Source: Lachancea thermotolerans CBS 6340
Taxonomy: Eukaryota; Ascomycota; Saccharomycetes; Saccharomycetales; Saccharomycetaceae
Reading direction: 5' to 3'
Assembly (NCBI RefSeq): GCF_000142805.1
Contig: NC_013082.1
Coordinates: forward strand, 868,001-932,000
DNA: 64,000 bases
Positions 57,263-64,000 of the stretch are shown piece after piece. The notes under the pieces are model-generated. The model did not search any database and was not told where the DNA came from. It worked only from the letters and a program-made list of their open reading frames with translations. How positions within the stretch are numbered: position 1 is the stretch's first letter; every line of letters starts with the position of its first letter. Both the position numbers and the translations under genes were made by a program.

Positions 57263-59110
57263 ATGAGCGAGCAGAACTCCCAGGCACCACCCTCATCACC
57301 TAAGGAGGTACCTTCGTCGGGCAGCAGCGGTAGTAGTACCTCCGCAACCACTACGAGCTCAGCGACTACTGAAGGCAAAGCACCACTATCCAACAAAGAG
57401 CTAAAAGAACTAAAGAAAAAGGAGAAGGCTGCTAAAAGATCGGCTAAAAAAGAGGCGAGTGGTATTTCTATTGAAAAGCAACAGCAGCAGGCTCAACAGA
57501 AGCGGGAGAAGAAGCAGGTCCAAAGAGACCAACAACAAAATGGCGGGAGTAAAAAGGGCAAAGTCGCTGTTCCCGCTCCCGTGGCAAAGCGTTCAACTCT
57601 GTACGGCCACCTAGAGACCACCGAAGAGAGACGTGCTTCGCTACTGGCAGTAACAAGCGCCATTAGTTCAAGCCAGGCTTCCAAAATAACAGCTGCTGGA
57701 CTGATGCTGCCTAGCGTAGCAAGCGTACTGTCTGGGTCTCATGTGCCCACTAATTCTGCGATTGCGCCCGCTATGTCTGCAAGCACTTCCCAGACTCATG
57801 GCCTATCATCCGCACCCGAGCCCTCAGTCACAGAAACAGCCCAATTGCTGGCTTCAATGTCAGTGGATGACGAGTTTTCGTTGGTTCCTGGTACTTCGTC
57901 AGTTATACCGCAAAGCCTGCTGAAGACGTTGAGCTTCCCCCAACTGAGTTCATCCGTTAAGGAGCTAATTACCAACAGAGACCTGCTGCATCCTGCCATC
58001 GCACAGCTGACTTCAGATATTGCTGGTTATAAGATTGTGGGATCGATTCCTCGTTGCTTGGCGATGCTTGAAGCGTTCCAGGTTGCCATCACTGATTACA
58101 AAACACCCGAAGGTACCACTTTGTGCCGCAACTTGACAAGTTACTTATCCCATCAAATTGATTTCTTGAAAAAAGCGAGGCCTCTGAGTGTCACAATGGG
58201 GAATGCCATTCGTTGGCTAAAGCAAGAAATTTCTTTGATTGACTTAGCTACTCCAGAAGCAGAGGCTAAAGAAGACCTTTGTGAAAAGATTGCACAGTTC
58301 GCGAGAGAGAAGATTGAACTTGCTGATCAGTTAATCATAGAAAATGCCTCCCAACACATCTCCAACGGCTCTACAATCTTAACTTATGGCTGCTCTAAAG
58401 TTCTATGCGACTTCTTCTTGTATAACGCCACAGAACTAGGCAAGGACTTCCAGGTTATCGTCGTTGATTCTAGACCACTTTTCGAGGGCCGCAAGATGAC
58501 TGACATTTTACGAAACCATGGCCTCAAGGTGATGTACGTCCTAATCACAAGCTTGGGTACTGTTTTCAACATGCACATTGACTACGTTTTCCTCGGCGCC
58601 CACTCCATTCTTTCTAATGGCTTCTTATACTCAAGAGTTGGCACTGCTATGTTAGCAATGAGTGCCAAAAGGAGAAATATTCCGGTATTGGTGTGCTGCG
58701 AAAGTTTGAAGTTTTCGCAAAGAGTGCAGTTGGATAGTGTTACCTCCAATGAGTTAGCTGACCCTAACGACTTAGTAGTAATTGATTCAAACAATCCTGT
58801 TAAGAGGCGTAGCAACAAGGGCTTCCTCTTGCAACAATTTATCAAAGAGCGCGAGATTGAGATTGCAAACTCAACTCAGGATCAAAAGAAGAGCGGTAAA
58901 GGCCCAGCTAGCTCCCCGCCAGTTTCAAAGACCTTCGAGGAAAACAAACCAATCCTCGCAGACTGGCAGACCTCTCCAAAACTCAACATCTTCAACATCA
59001 TGTATGATTTGACGCCGCCTGAGTACATCAAGAAGGTTATCACCGAATTTGGAGCCTTACCTCCTTCATCCGTTCCTGTAATCCTCAGAGAATACAAGGG
59101 TTCAGCATAG
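57263..59110 (+). CDS. GCD2: eIF2B delta subunit Gcd2
   Basis: Gcd2 is the regulatory delta subunit of eIF2B, the exchange factor that recharges eIF2 with GTP and senses phosphorylated eIF2 alpha. From the ATG at 57263 (MSEQNSQAPPSS) it has 615 residues (S. cerevisiae about 651). A Ser/Thr-rich start leads to a lysine-rich stretch at about 45-110 (NKELKELKKKEKAAKRSAKK) that binds the translation machinery. The C-terminal Rossmann-like domain common to eIF2B alpha/beta/delta lies at about 270-600 (ILTYGCSKVLCDFF, VVDSRPLFEGRKM, FLGAHSILSNGFLYSRVGTAMLA, LTPPEYIKKVITEFG). Seven in-frame codons upstream begin with GTG and are left out. Syntenic with YGR083C. Confidence 0.96.
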   Translation: MSEQNSQAPPSSPKEVPSSGSSGSSTSATTTSSATTEGKAPLSNKELKELKKKEKAAKRSAKKEASGISIEKQQQQAQQKREKKQVQRDQQQNGGSKKGKVAVPAPVAKRSTLYGHLETTEERRASLLAVTSAISSSQASKITAAGLMLPSVASVLSGSHVPTNSAIAPAMSASTSQTHGLSSAPEPSVTETAQLLASMSVDDEFSLVPGTSSVIPQSLLKTLSFPQLSSSVKELITNRDLLHPAIAQLTSDIAGYKIVGSIPRCLAMLEAFQVAITDYKTPEGTTLCRNLTSYLSHQIDFLKKARPLSVTMGNAIRWLKQEISLIDLATPEAEAKEDLCEKIAQFAREKIELADQLIIENASQHISNGSTILTYGCSKVLCDFFLYNATELGKDFQVIVVDSRPLFEGRKMTDILRNHGLKVMYVLITSLGTVFNMHIDYVFLGAHSILSNGFLYSRVGTAMLAMSAKRRNIPVLVCCESLKFSQRVQLDSVTSNELADPNDLVVIDSNNPVKRRSNKGFLLQQFIKEREIEIANSTQDQKKSGKGPASSPPVSKTFEENKPILADWQTSPKLNIFNIMYDLTPPEYIKKVITEFGALPPSSVPVILREYKGSA

Positions 59111-59249
59111 AGGGGACGTCAGACTACGCCGAAGGCGTTGAAGCCGTTCTATATTTACACGACACAACTATATACAAATGCATTCTCACGTTCTTGAAAG
59201 CATGGAAACGAAACCGGCTTGCCGTTCTCTGCACTCAACACATTTACCA

Positions 59250-59681
59250 CTATACCTTGTGCCTCTGAGAAGGATCCACATGCATTGGCGACCATACGCC
59301 CCTCACACTTGTGTTCAAAGAGTCCACGTAGTCGTTGGAAACGCGGTGGCGCAGAATCTCGCCAGATGAGTCTTTCAGCAGCTTGAGTTTGTTCTCCACG
59401 TTGTCTATGTTTAGATTCCTCACGCAGACAACTTTTTCCCTACCGTTGGTGTACTGCGCGCGTACGAGGGGATGCCCTGACTTCCTCAATACGTTAAATT
59501 CAATTTGAGGATACTTCTTGGCCAAGATATCCAGCCTCTTGCTTGTAAGAAAGTCTCTCATACCCTGCGAAGATCCTCCCCAGTTGCAATATTGCAGGAT
59601 AACCTTTTTGCATGGAAGTATGTAATTAGCTCCCAAACCATTTCTGGCAATAGATGTTTGCTTCAAAGCTCTGACCACCAT
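59250..59681 (-). CDS. MRPL51: Mitochondrial large-subunit ribosomal protein Mrpl51 (mL43)
   Basis: Mrpl51 is a thioredoxin-fold-like protein (L51/S25/CI-B8 family) of the mitochondrial 54S subunit. The 143 residues (S. cerevisiae about 140) begin [24 protein letters not shown]. The hallmark stretch is [21 protein letters not shown] with the WGGSS motif at about 35-40. After it come [28 protein letters not shown], which completes the fold, and a basic tail. Convergent with GCD2 and divergent from the YPR098C homologue, matching YPR100W-YPR098C. Confidence 0.96.
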   Translation of the reverse strand: MVVRALKQTSIARNGLGANYILPCKKVILQYCNWGGSSQGMRDFLTSKRLDILAKKYPQIEFNVLRKSGHPLVRAQYTNGREKVVCVRNLNIDNVENKLKLLKDSSGEILRHRVSNDYVDSLNTSVRGVWSPMHVDPSQRHKV

Positions 59682-59918
59682 CTCAAGCGCTGGAGTAGTA
59701 TTGAAAGGACAAAGGCTTTGGGTTTAGTGCGAAATGGCGCTTGAAGTTACTTATTCATCTTAAAGACTAAATCCTATCTAAAATTTTGCCATTATTGTAT
59801 CACGTGACTCGAGACGTGATCCGAATGTCATTCCTTAGCTTCTCGTGTAATTGGACTGTTAACTGGCTGAAGCTGAGCAGTTAACAAAAACAAGTTCAAG
59901 AGGTCCAAGCGCATCACA

Positions 59919-60487
59919 ATGGCATCCACCTCTTCTGTCTATTACCTGAAGCCAACTTTTAACCTTCTGTTCTATTCTTTCGTGTATGTTTAGTATTCAC
60001 GCTTAGACAGCGTTCCACCGATAGAAATGCTAACCGTATTTGAGTTAGGTTTGGGGGGTCAACATTTTACTCGTATGTCGCGTCTCCACTAGCGTTCAAG
60101 CATCTCGAGAGGGAGAGCTTCTCGAAGCTCCAGCATGTCGTCTTTCCATATTTTTTCCAGATGCATTCGATATCTCCGCTGATCCTGGGGCTTACAGCTC
60201 CAATGCCATTACAGGCGGGACCGCTAATCTCGCTGATCACAGCTTCTTTAAGCGGATGTCTCAACCTGCTTTGGCTTCTGCCCTGGACGCGTAGAGTCAA
60301 GGAGGAGAGACAGAAAGTTGCCAAGGAGTTGTCGGGCGAAGAACTTGAAGCAAAAGACGCTCCCCTAAGAAAAGAGTTTGGCAAGTCGCACGGAATGAGC
60401 CTTCTGTTCAACCTTACCCATGTTGTTGGGCTTGCTGCATATGGATTCTACCTAGCCAAAGGGTTGATCCGCTACGTGCCCAAGTAA
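59919..60487 (+). CDS. Mitochondrial membrane protein, YPR098C family, spliced
   Basis: A small membrane protein of unknown function; the S. cerevisiae homologue YPR098C is mitochondrial and related to TMEM205-type proteins. Exon 1 is 59919-59983 and exon 2 is 60049-60487, giving 167 residues (about 161 in S. cerevisiae). The 65-nt intron has donor GTATGT, branch site TGCTAAC and acceptor TTAG. Splicing joins LLFYSFV to [16 protein letters not shown], making the first membrane segment whole. Further segments are at about 66-100 ([28 protein letters not shown]) and near the C-terminus ([18 protein letters not shown]). As I recall, YPR098C is also intron-containing. It lies between MRPL51 and TOM20, opposite to the latter. 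Confidence 0.9.
59984..60048 (+). other. Intron of the YPR098C homologue (65 nt)
   Basis: Donor GTATGT at 59984-59989, branch site TGCTAAC at 60028-60034 and acceptor GTTAG ending at 60048, with 15 nt from branch A to acceptor. It falls after the second base of a Val codon. The branch site is the same TGCTAAC variant seen in DUN1. Confidence 0.88.
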
Positions 60488-60672
60488 AGTGCGCGCAAAG
60501 TTTAGGTCATGGCACAGCTTGTAAAATGGCCGAGATATACCGCTTTATATACAGTTTAAAAGAATTATGAACACATATGATGCCTTTGTTTTCTTGATTT
60601 CATTCTCGAGCGTTGCGAAGGACTGATGAGATTCGTGATGGTCGGGGCGCTTTTGCTACCTGCGCGTACCGC

Positions 60673-61257
60673 TTATTCGTCAATCTCACCTACGCCGGCA
60701 CCCGTGTTGCCCGCCTGCCCGGCCATGGCCTGGGCAACAGCAGCAGGTCCACCTTGCGCGCCGCCACTTAGAAACGTTGACACGTTCACAGGAGGCATAA
60801 TCGCAATCATTAGCACGATGTATTCGTACACAGCCTCTGGAACACTTCTCTGGTAAATGCCCAAGAGATCGGCTGGGTTAGGGTACACGCTGAGGGCCTT
60901 GTAGAACTTCAAGGCCGACTCCAGCTCGTTGCCGGCTACGCTGGCCAATCTTTCTCCGAGTTCGACGTTTGACGTGAAAACAGCTTCTCTCTGAGTAGGA
61001 TCTGTAGAGACAGGGTCCTTGGCCAGCTCCGCGGTCAAGTACTCTCCAACATGCGCCAGTTTCTGTTGCTTCGCTCTCTCCTTCGCTTGCTTCTCTTCCT
61101 CGGCATGCTTTTTCAGTTTGCGCTTCAAGCTCTTTCTGAAATCAGGGTTGTTCCTTCTTTGGTAGTCAAAGTAGGCGGCGTATCCGGCAATTGCAACGGT
61201 TGCAGTTAGGCCGGTCACGGCCAAAATACGGGCAATACTTCCTGGCTGTTGAGACAT
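60673..61257 (-). CDS. TOM20: Mitochondrial import receptor Tom20
   Basis: Tom20 is the outer-membrane receptor for presequence-bearing proteins. The 194 residues (S. cerevisiae about 183) have a single N-terminal anchor at about 9-28 (IARILAVTGLTATVAIAGYAAYF), followed by the conserved YFDYQRRNNPDFRK and a basic coiled stretch (LKRKLKKHAEEEKQ). The cytosolic receptor domain follows at about 75-155, including NVELGERLASVAGNELESALKFYKALSVYPNPADLLGIYQ in parts, with its TPR-like helix pair. The tail is rich in Gly, Ala and Gln. Divergent from SLX9, as YGR082W-YGR081C. Confidence 0.96.
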   Translation of the reverse strand: MSQQPGSIARILAVTGLTATVAIAGYAAYFDYQRRNNPDFRKSLKRKLKKHAEEEKQAKERAKQQKLAHVGEYLTAELAKDPVSTDPTQREAVFTSNVELGERLASVAGNELESALKFYKALSVYPNPADLLGIYQRSVPEAVYEYIVLMIAIMPPVNVSTFLSGGAQGGPAAVAQAMAGQAGNTGAGVGEIDE

Positions 61258-61851
61258 GCTTTTTTGGCCTGTAAGAGGTGTGCACCAAGTGGTGGTCCAA
61301 CGATATGCTTGTGTTTGACGTGTGTTCTCTATCTAAAATTTTTCAAAGGGCAAGCGATCACTATTTAGTATACTGACAAAGAGATTCTCCGAAGTGATAG
61401 CATTGCAACTTTTGCATGGTGTTTCTGATAGGTTGTGGAAGAGCTTAGAGAGGATATTTAAGACCAGGAAGTGTTAGTACTGAAGAAGGAAGGCGATCGT
61501 TTTCCACATTTATTAGAACTACTATTAAAATCTTAATCGCTCGGAGCACAAAAAATTCATTCCCACCAGATGAGAATTCGCTAAGTATTCTCCAAACCTG
61601 AACAAATCAACGTAAAAGAGATCGGTGGCTTTCCTGATATTTTAACTGTTTGACTCGGCCAATTTTATCCTCTTCATTCAACGCTTTATGTGTCGCCAGG
61701 CAAGGTTCACATGATCTGGCCCGAATATTGAAATTTTTGATATCGAAGCTCATCGAGAGCTCATCGGGCTGATTCGTCGCAAAGTTACGAGGTGGTTGTG
61801 CACGCTTGAAGCTTGATAGGCAGCTAGGCATACGTTCTCACACTAGAGATT
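61258..61851. other. Divergent promoter region TOM20 / SLX9
   Basis: A 594-bp region. Two tandem PAC motifs and an RRPE-like motif lie close to SLX9 (listed separately). A further RRPE-like AAAATTTTTCA at 61335-61345 is nearer TOM20. No gene seen. Confidence 0.6.
61730..61767 (-). promoter_or_regulatory. RRPE and tandem PAC motifs of SLX9
   Basis: On the minus strand 61767-61758 reads CCGATGAGCT and 61756-61747 reads TCGATGAGCT, two near-perfect PAC elements (GCGATGAGMT). An RRPE-like TCAAAAATTTC lies next to them at 61740-61730. PAC (Tod6/Dot6) and RRPE (Stb3) pairs mark ribosome-biogenesis genes in yeasts. They are 85-122 bp before the SLX9 ATG. Confidence 0.75.
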
Positions 61852-62439
61852 ATGGTAGCAAAAAAAAGGAGCCAGCTGAGGGCGAAGGCAGCGCTCAGAC
61901 TGGGTCGTTCTAAAGATGAAGACGATTCAGAGCCCACAAGTATTGACTTGCCAGAGGATCCTAAGGCATTTTTGCATCTGCCTCGCGAATCGAAGAAGGA
62001 CAAAATGATGAGTAAATCACAATCCTTTCTCTCCAAGCTCCATGAGAACACATCTATAAACGGTGCAATTTCTAAATCGGCTATCCGGCGCCGTAAGCGT
62101 AAGTTGAGAGACCAGCTGAAGCCCAAGATGGAGGACCTGTTGGTGTCGCTTGAAAAGGACGGAGTGACAGAAGCGCTGGAAATCCCAGGGAGCGAAGAAG
62201 AAGGCAGCACACGCGACTCCACAGAGCGGAAGACTACAAGGATAACACGTCCCCCACCAACTCCCAGCACAGGCTCTGTGATCATGAGAAAAAATCAGCC
62301 AAGCATAAGAAACCAGCGTGGTGCAAAGCAGCTTGCGCAGAAGGAGTCCGATAGGTTCCAAAGCGTTCTACAGAACAAGCAGTTTCAGCAGGACCCTTTC
62401 GCCGCTCTCAAAGAAGTCATTAAAATGCAGAAGAGCTAG
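61852..62439 (+). CDS. SLX9: 40S ribosome biogenesis factor Slx9
   Basis: Slx9 is a pre-40S factor that helps process ITS1 and export 40S particles with Rrp12. The 195 residues (S. cerevisiae about 210) are basic and low in hydrophobic residues. The start is MVAKKRSQLRAKAALRLGRSKD. Conserved blocks are SKKDKMMSKSQSFLSKL and ISKSAIRRRKRKLRDQLKPKMEDLL. The C-terminus has RNQRGAKQLAQKESDRFQSVLQNKQFQQDPFAALKEVI in parts, which fits the family end. The PAC/RRPE promoter supports a role in ribosome making. Syntenic with YGR081C and convergent with the YPR097W homologue. Confidence 0.93.
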   Translation: MVAKKRSQLRAKAALRLGRSKDEDDSEPTSIDLPEDPKAFLHLPRESKKDKMMSKSQSFLSKLHENTSINGAISKSAIRRRKRKLRDQLKPKMEDLLVSLEKDGVTEALEIPGSEEEGSTRDSTERKTTRITRPPPTPSTGSVIMRKNQPSIRNQRGAKQLAQKESDRFQSVLQNKQFQQDPFAALKEVIKMQKS

Positions 62440-62492
62440 GGACTACGTTCTCCATCACGAAACGCTAATCCCGCTTATATACGTGTACTATA

Positions 62493-64000
62493 CTATACTT
62501 TCAGTATTTCCTTGAGCTTATCCTTGAAGACAACGTCCACCATTTTGGAGACCTCACTCAAATCAACTTTTTTGTCCAAAATTTCGCGATGCTCCTGCTG
62601 AAGAGCTTCCTGTTCCTCTTCATCCAGATACGCATAATCCCCCACGTCGAGGTCTAAGTCGACTAGATCACCATCTTGCAGCCCCAGTTCCGTAACAGTC
62701 TCTGGCAAAGCCGCCTCGTTTGATTCCTTCCACTTGCGCTCCATTGCCTCTTTGAGATTTTCACTCTTTTTATCAGGGCTAGACGTCTTGGCATCGACCA
62801 GTTTCTGATACAGTTTGCGAGATTCTTCTTTGCTGCTCACGAGTTCAGCCAGCTGCTTCTTTAACAGCGCAGTATCGAGACCTTGCGCAACGCCCCCATT
62901 TGCTAATTCGCTCAGATCTAGTCTGTCTGTTTGGCCGTATTTGCTCTTCTGCAGAAACTTAACGATCGACGTCAAGTATGTTATCATACCCTCAAACGTC
63001 TTTTCAGTATCATGCATGCAAATCTCATGAATGAACTGATACAACGAGTTCTCATGCTTCTCAACTAGTTTGTTGATTGCGTCTACAACATTGAAGCTTG
63101 TTGAGAAGGAGTTTCGTCCATTTATAACGCCATCCAATAACGAAACAAGGTCGTTCATAAACCTTTCAAAATTCCTGAAGGCAACGTCCATTCTTGAAAC
63201 CCGGAATATTCTCACCATTGGCTCATAAAATAACGCAACGATAGACTTCAACAACTGGGATAGTTCAGGGTCCTGCCATATCTGCTTCATTAACCTCTTG
63301 TCACGCTCGCGAATATATATTTGCAGCAGACTCTTAATGTGTGAAAAATAAAGGCCTGGGACATCTTCAATCGAAGTCGAAGAATCTGTTTTGAACAATG
63401 CTTCGCTAGTTGTGTTTTCTTGGGTCTTCCACAAGGAATATGATTCGATCAGTTCGCCTAACGCGTCATGGGACAAGTAACCTTTCTCGTTACACTTCAT
63501 AGCAAGAACAATGGCTAAAGGCATGTTCATCTCGACCGCTTCATCATGAACTGCTTGCATGTCAAGAAGCTTTCCGTCTTCATTATCAAAAATAGCCGAA
63601 GCAAGTACCTTAGAAACTTCAGAACCAAAATTGCTCTCTCTGGCTGCGGACTCTTCCAATTCCTTTGCCAGTTTGAGTTGAGATTTCAGGTCATCGCTCA
63701 AAACAGAAGAGAACATGTTCTGTAACAGAGAGTTTCCGCCAAAAGGACGGGCCATGAACAAATCCATCATACCCTTCATTATAGCCATCGGGTTCGTGAT
63801 TTTAAGGATTTGTATCATCACAGTATATGGAAGCAGCCTGTGCAGCCTTTTAACCTGCGTAAATAGCTCATAACCGCCGTCGTTACCCAAAAACGTTTGG
63901 TATATTGTGGCGGACAAATTGATCCTACACCAGCCCATAAAGCCTTTCAATGCGGGCGAAAGCTGTTCCACGCAGTCCTTGACTTTAATCTCCTGAAAGA
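62493..64000 (-). CDS. PX/PXB-domain lipid-binding protein, YPR097W family, C-terminal part (partial)
   Basis: The frame is open to the right edge of the window, so about 501 C-terminal residues of a longer protein are seen (S. cerevisiae YPR097W, or Lec1, has about 1073). The family binds phosphoinositides through a PX domain and has been tied to sterol transport and lipid droplets; the PX domain itself should lie outside the window. The visible part is mostly helical (PXB/DUF3818-like: MDLFMARPFGGNSLLQNMFSS in part, LLKSIVALFYEPMVRIFRVSRMD in part). A charged tail (DLDLDVGDYAYLDEEEQEAL) and a conserved VDVVFKDKLKEILKV end follow. It is the last member of the chr XVI run in the window. Confidence 0.88.
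   Translation of the reverse strand, partial: FQEIKVKDCVEQLSPALKGFMGWCRINLSATIYQTFLGNDGGYELFTQVKRLHRLLPYTVMIQILKITNPMAIMKGMMDLFMARPFGGNSLLQNMFSSVLSDDLKSQLKLAKELEESAARESNFGSEVSKVLASAIFDNEDGKLLDMQAVHDEAVEMNMPLAIVLAMKCNEKGYLSHDALGELIESYSLWKTQENTTSEALFKTDSSTSIEDVPGLYFSHIKSLLQIYIRERDKRLMKQIWQDPELSQLLKSIVALFYEPMVRIFRVSRMDVAFRNFERFMNDLVSLLDGVINGRNSFSTSFNVVDAINKLVEKHENSLYQFIHEICMHDTEKTFEGMITYLTSIVKFLQKSKYGQTDRLDLSELANGGVAQGLDTALLKKQLAELVSSKEESRKLYQKLVDAKTSSPDKKSENLKEAMERKWKESNEAALPETVTELGLQDGDLVDLDLDVGDYAYLDEEEQEALQQEHREILDKKVDLSEVSKMVDVVFKDKLKEILKV

Overview
This is nuclear DNA of a budding yeast in the Saccharomycetaceae that split off before the whole-genome duplication, most likely a Lachancea species. 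Three things support this. Genes are compact and mostly intronless. The few introns carry GTATGT-type donors and TACTAAC or TGCTAAC branch sites. Above all, the gene order interleaves two S. cerevisiae chromosomes at a time (double conserved synteny). The genus call is an inference; gene names rest on recognising the proteins and on this gene order.

Layout. (1) 1-19.0 kb interleaves S. cerevisiae chr IV genes (POL3, DUN1, GET3, BUG1, SNU23, RPN6, PMT1) with chr XIII genes (YMR160W, ATG16, MRPS8, AIM36, TPP1, YMR155W). Two tRNA genes (Trp with intron, elongator Met) lie between ATG16 and GET3. (2) 20.2-23.3 kb continues chr IV with SRP14, UBX3 and RAM1, preceded by a possibly broken small gene near 19.3-19.7 kb. 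(3) 23.6-29.8 kb holds an RRM protein (SBP1/RNP1 type) and LYS2, in a strongly GC-rich stretch that ends inside LYS2. (4) 29.9-51.9 kb interleaves chr II genes (RAD16, CYC8, SUS1, YSA1, ALG1, CMD1, AIM3, IML3, PHO88) with chr XVI genes (MED1, SPE3, HOS1, ISA2, UBA3), with tRNA-Ser beside YSA1. (5) 52.9-64 kb interleaves chr VII genes (MRP13, GCD2, TOM20, SLX9) with chr XVI genes (SNT309, MRPL51, YPR098C, YPR097W). A single RPL11 stands for the RPL11A/B pair, and an ART10 homologue has been inserted by rearrangement.

Functions are mostly housekeeping: replication and checkpoint (POL3, DUN1), protein targeting (GET3, SRP14, PHO88/SND3, TOM20), mitochondrial translation (MRPS8, MRP13, MRPL51), O-mannosylation and N-glycosylation (PMT1, ALG1), transcription and splicing (CYC8, MED1, SUS1, HOS1, SNU23, SNT309), lysine and polyamine synthesis (LYS2, SPE3), and autophagy (ATG16).

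The most notable results are a reconstructed 5' intron in DUN1, the two-intron SUS1 with its odd GTATGA donor kept, a 5' intron in the YPR098C homologue, two long unexplained gaps (13.05-14.48 kb with hairpins; 32.15-34.70 kb), an unidentified frameshifted coding stretch at 19.3-19.7 kb, and clear promoter elements (Rpn4 site at RPN6, twin Rap1 sites at RPL11, PAC/RRPE at SLX9, Gcn4 site at LYS2). No CRISPR, phage or intact transposon was seen.
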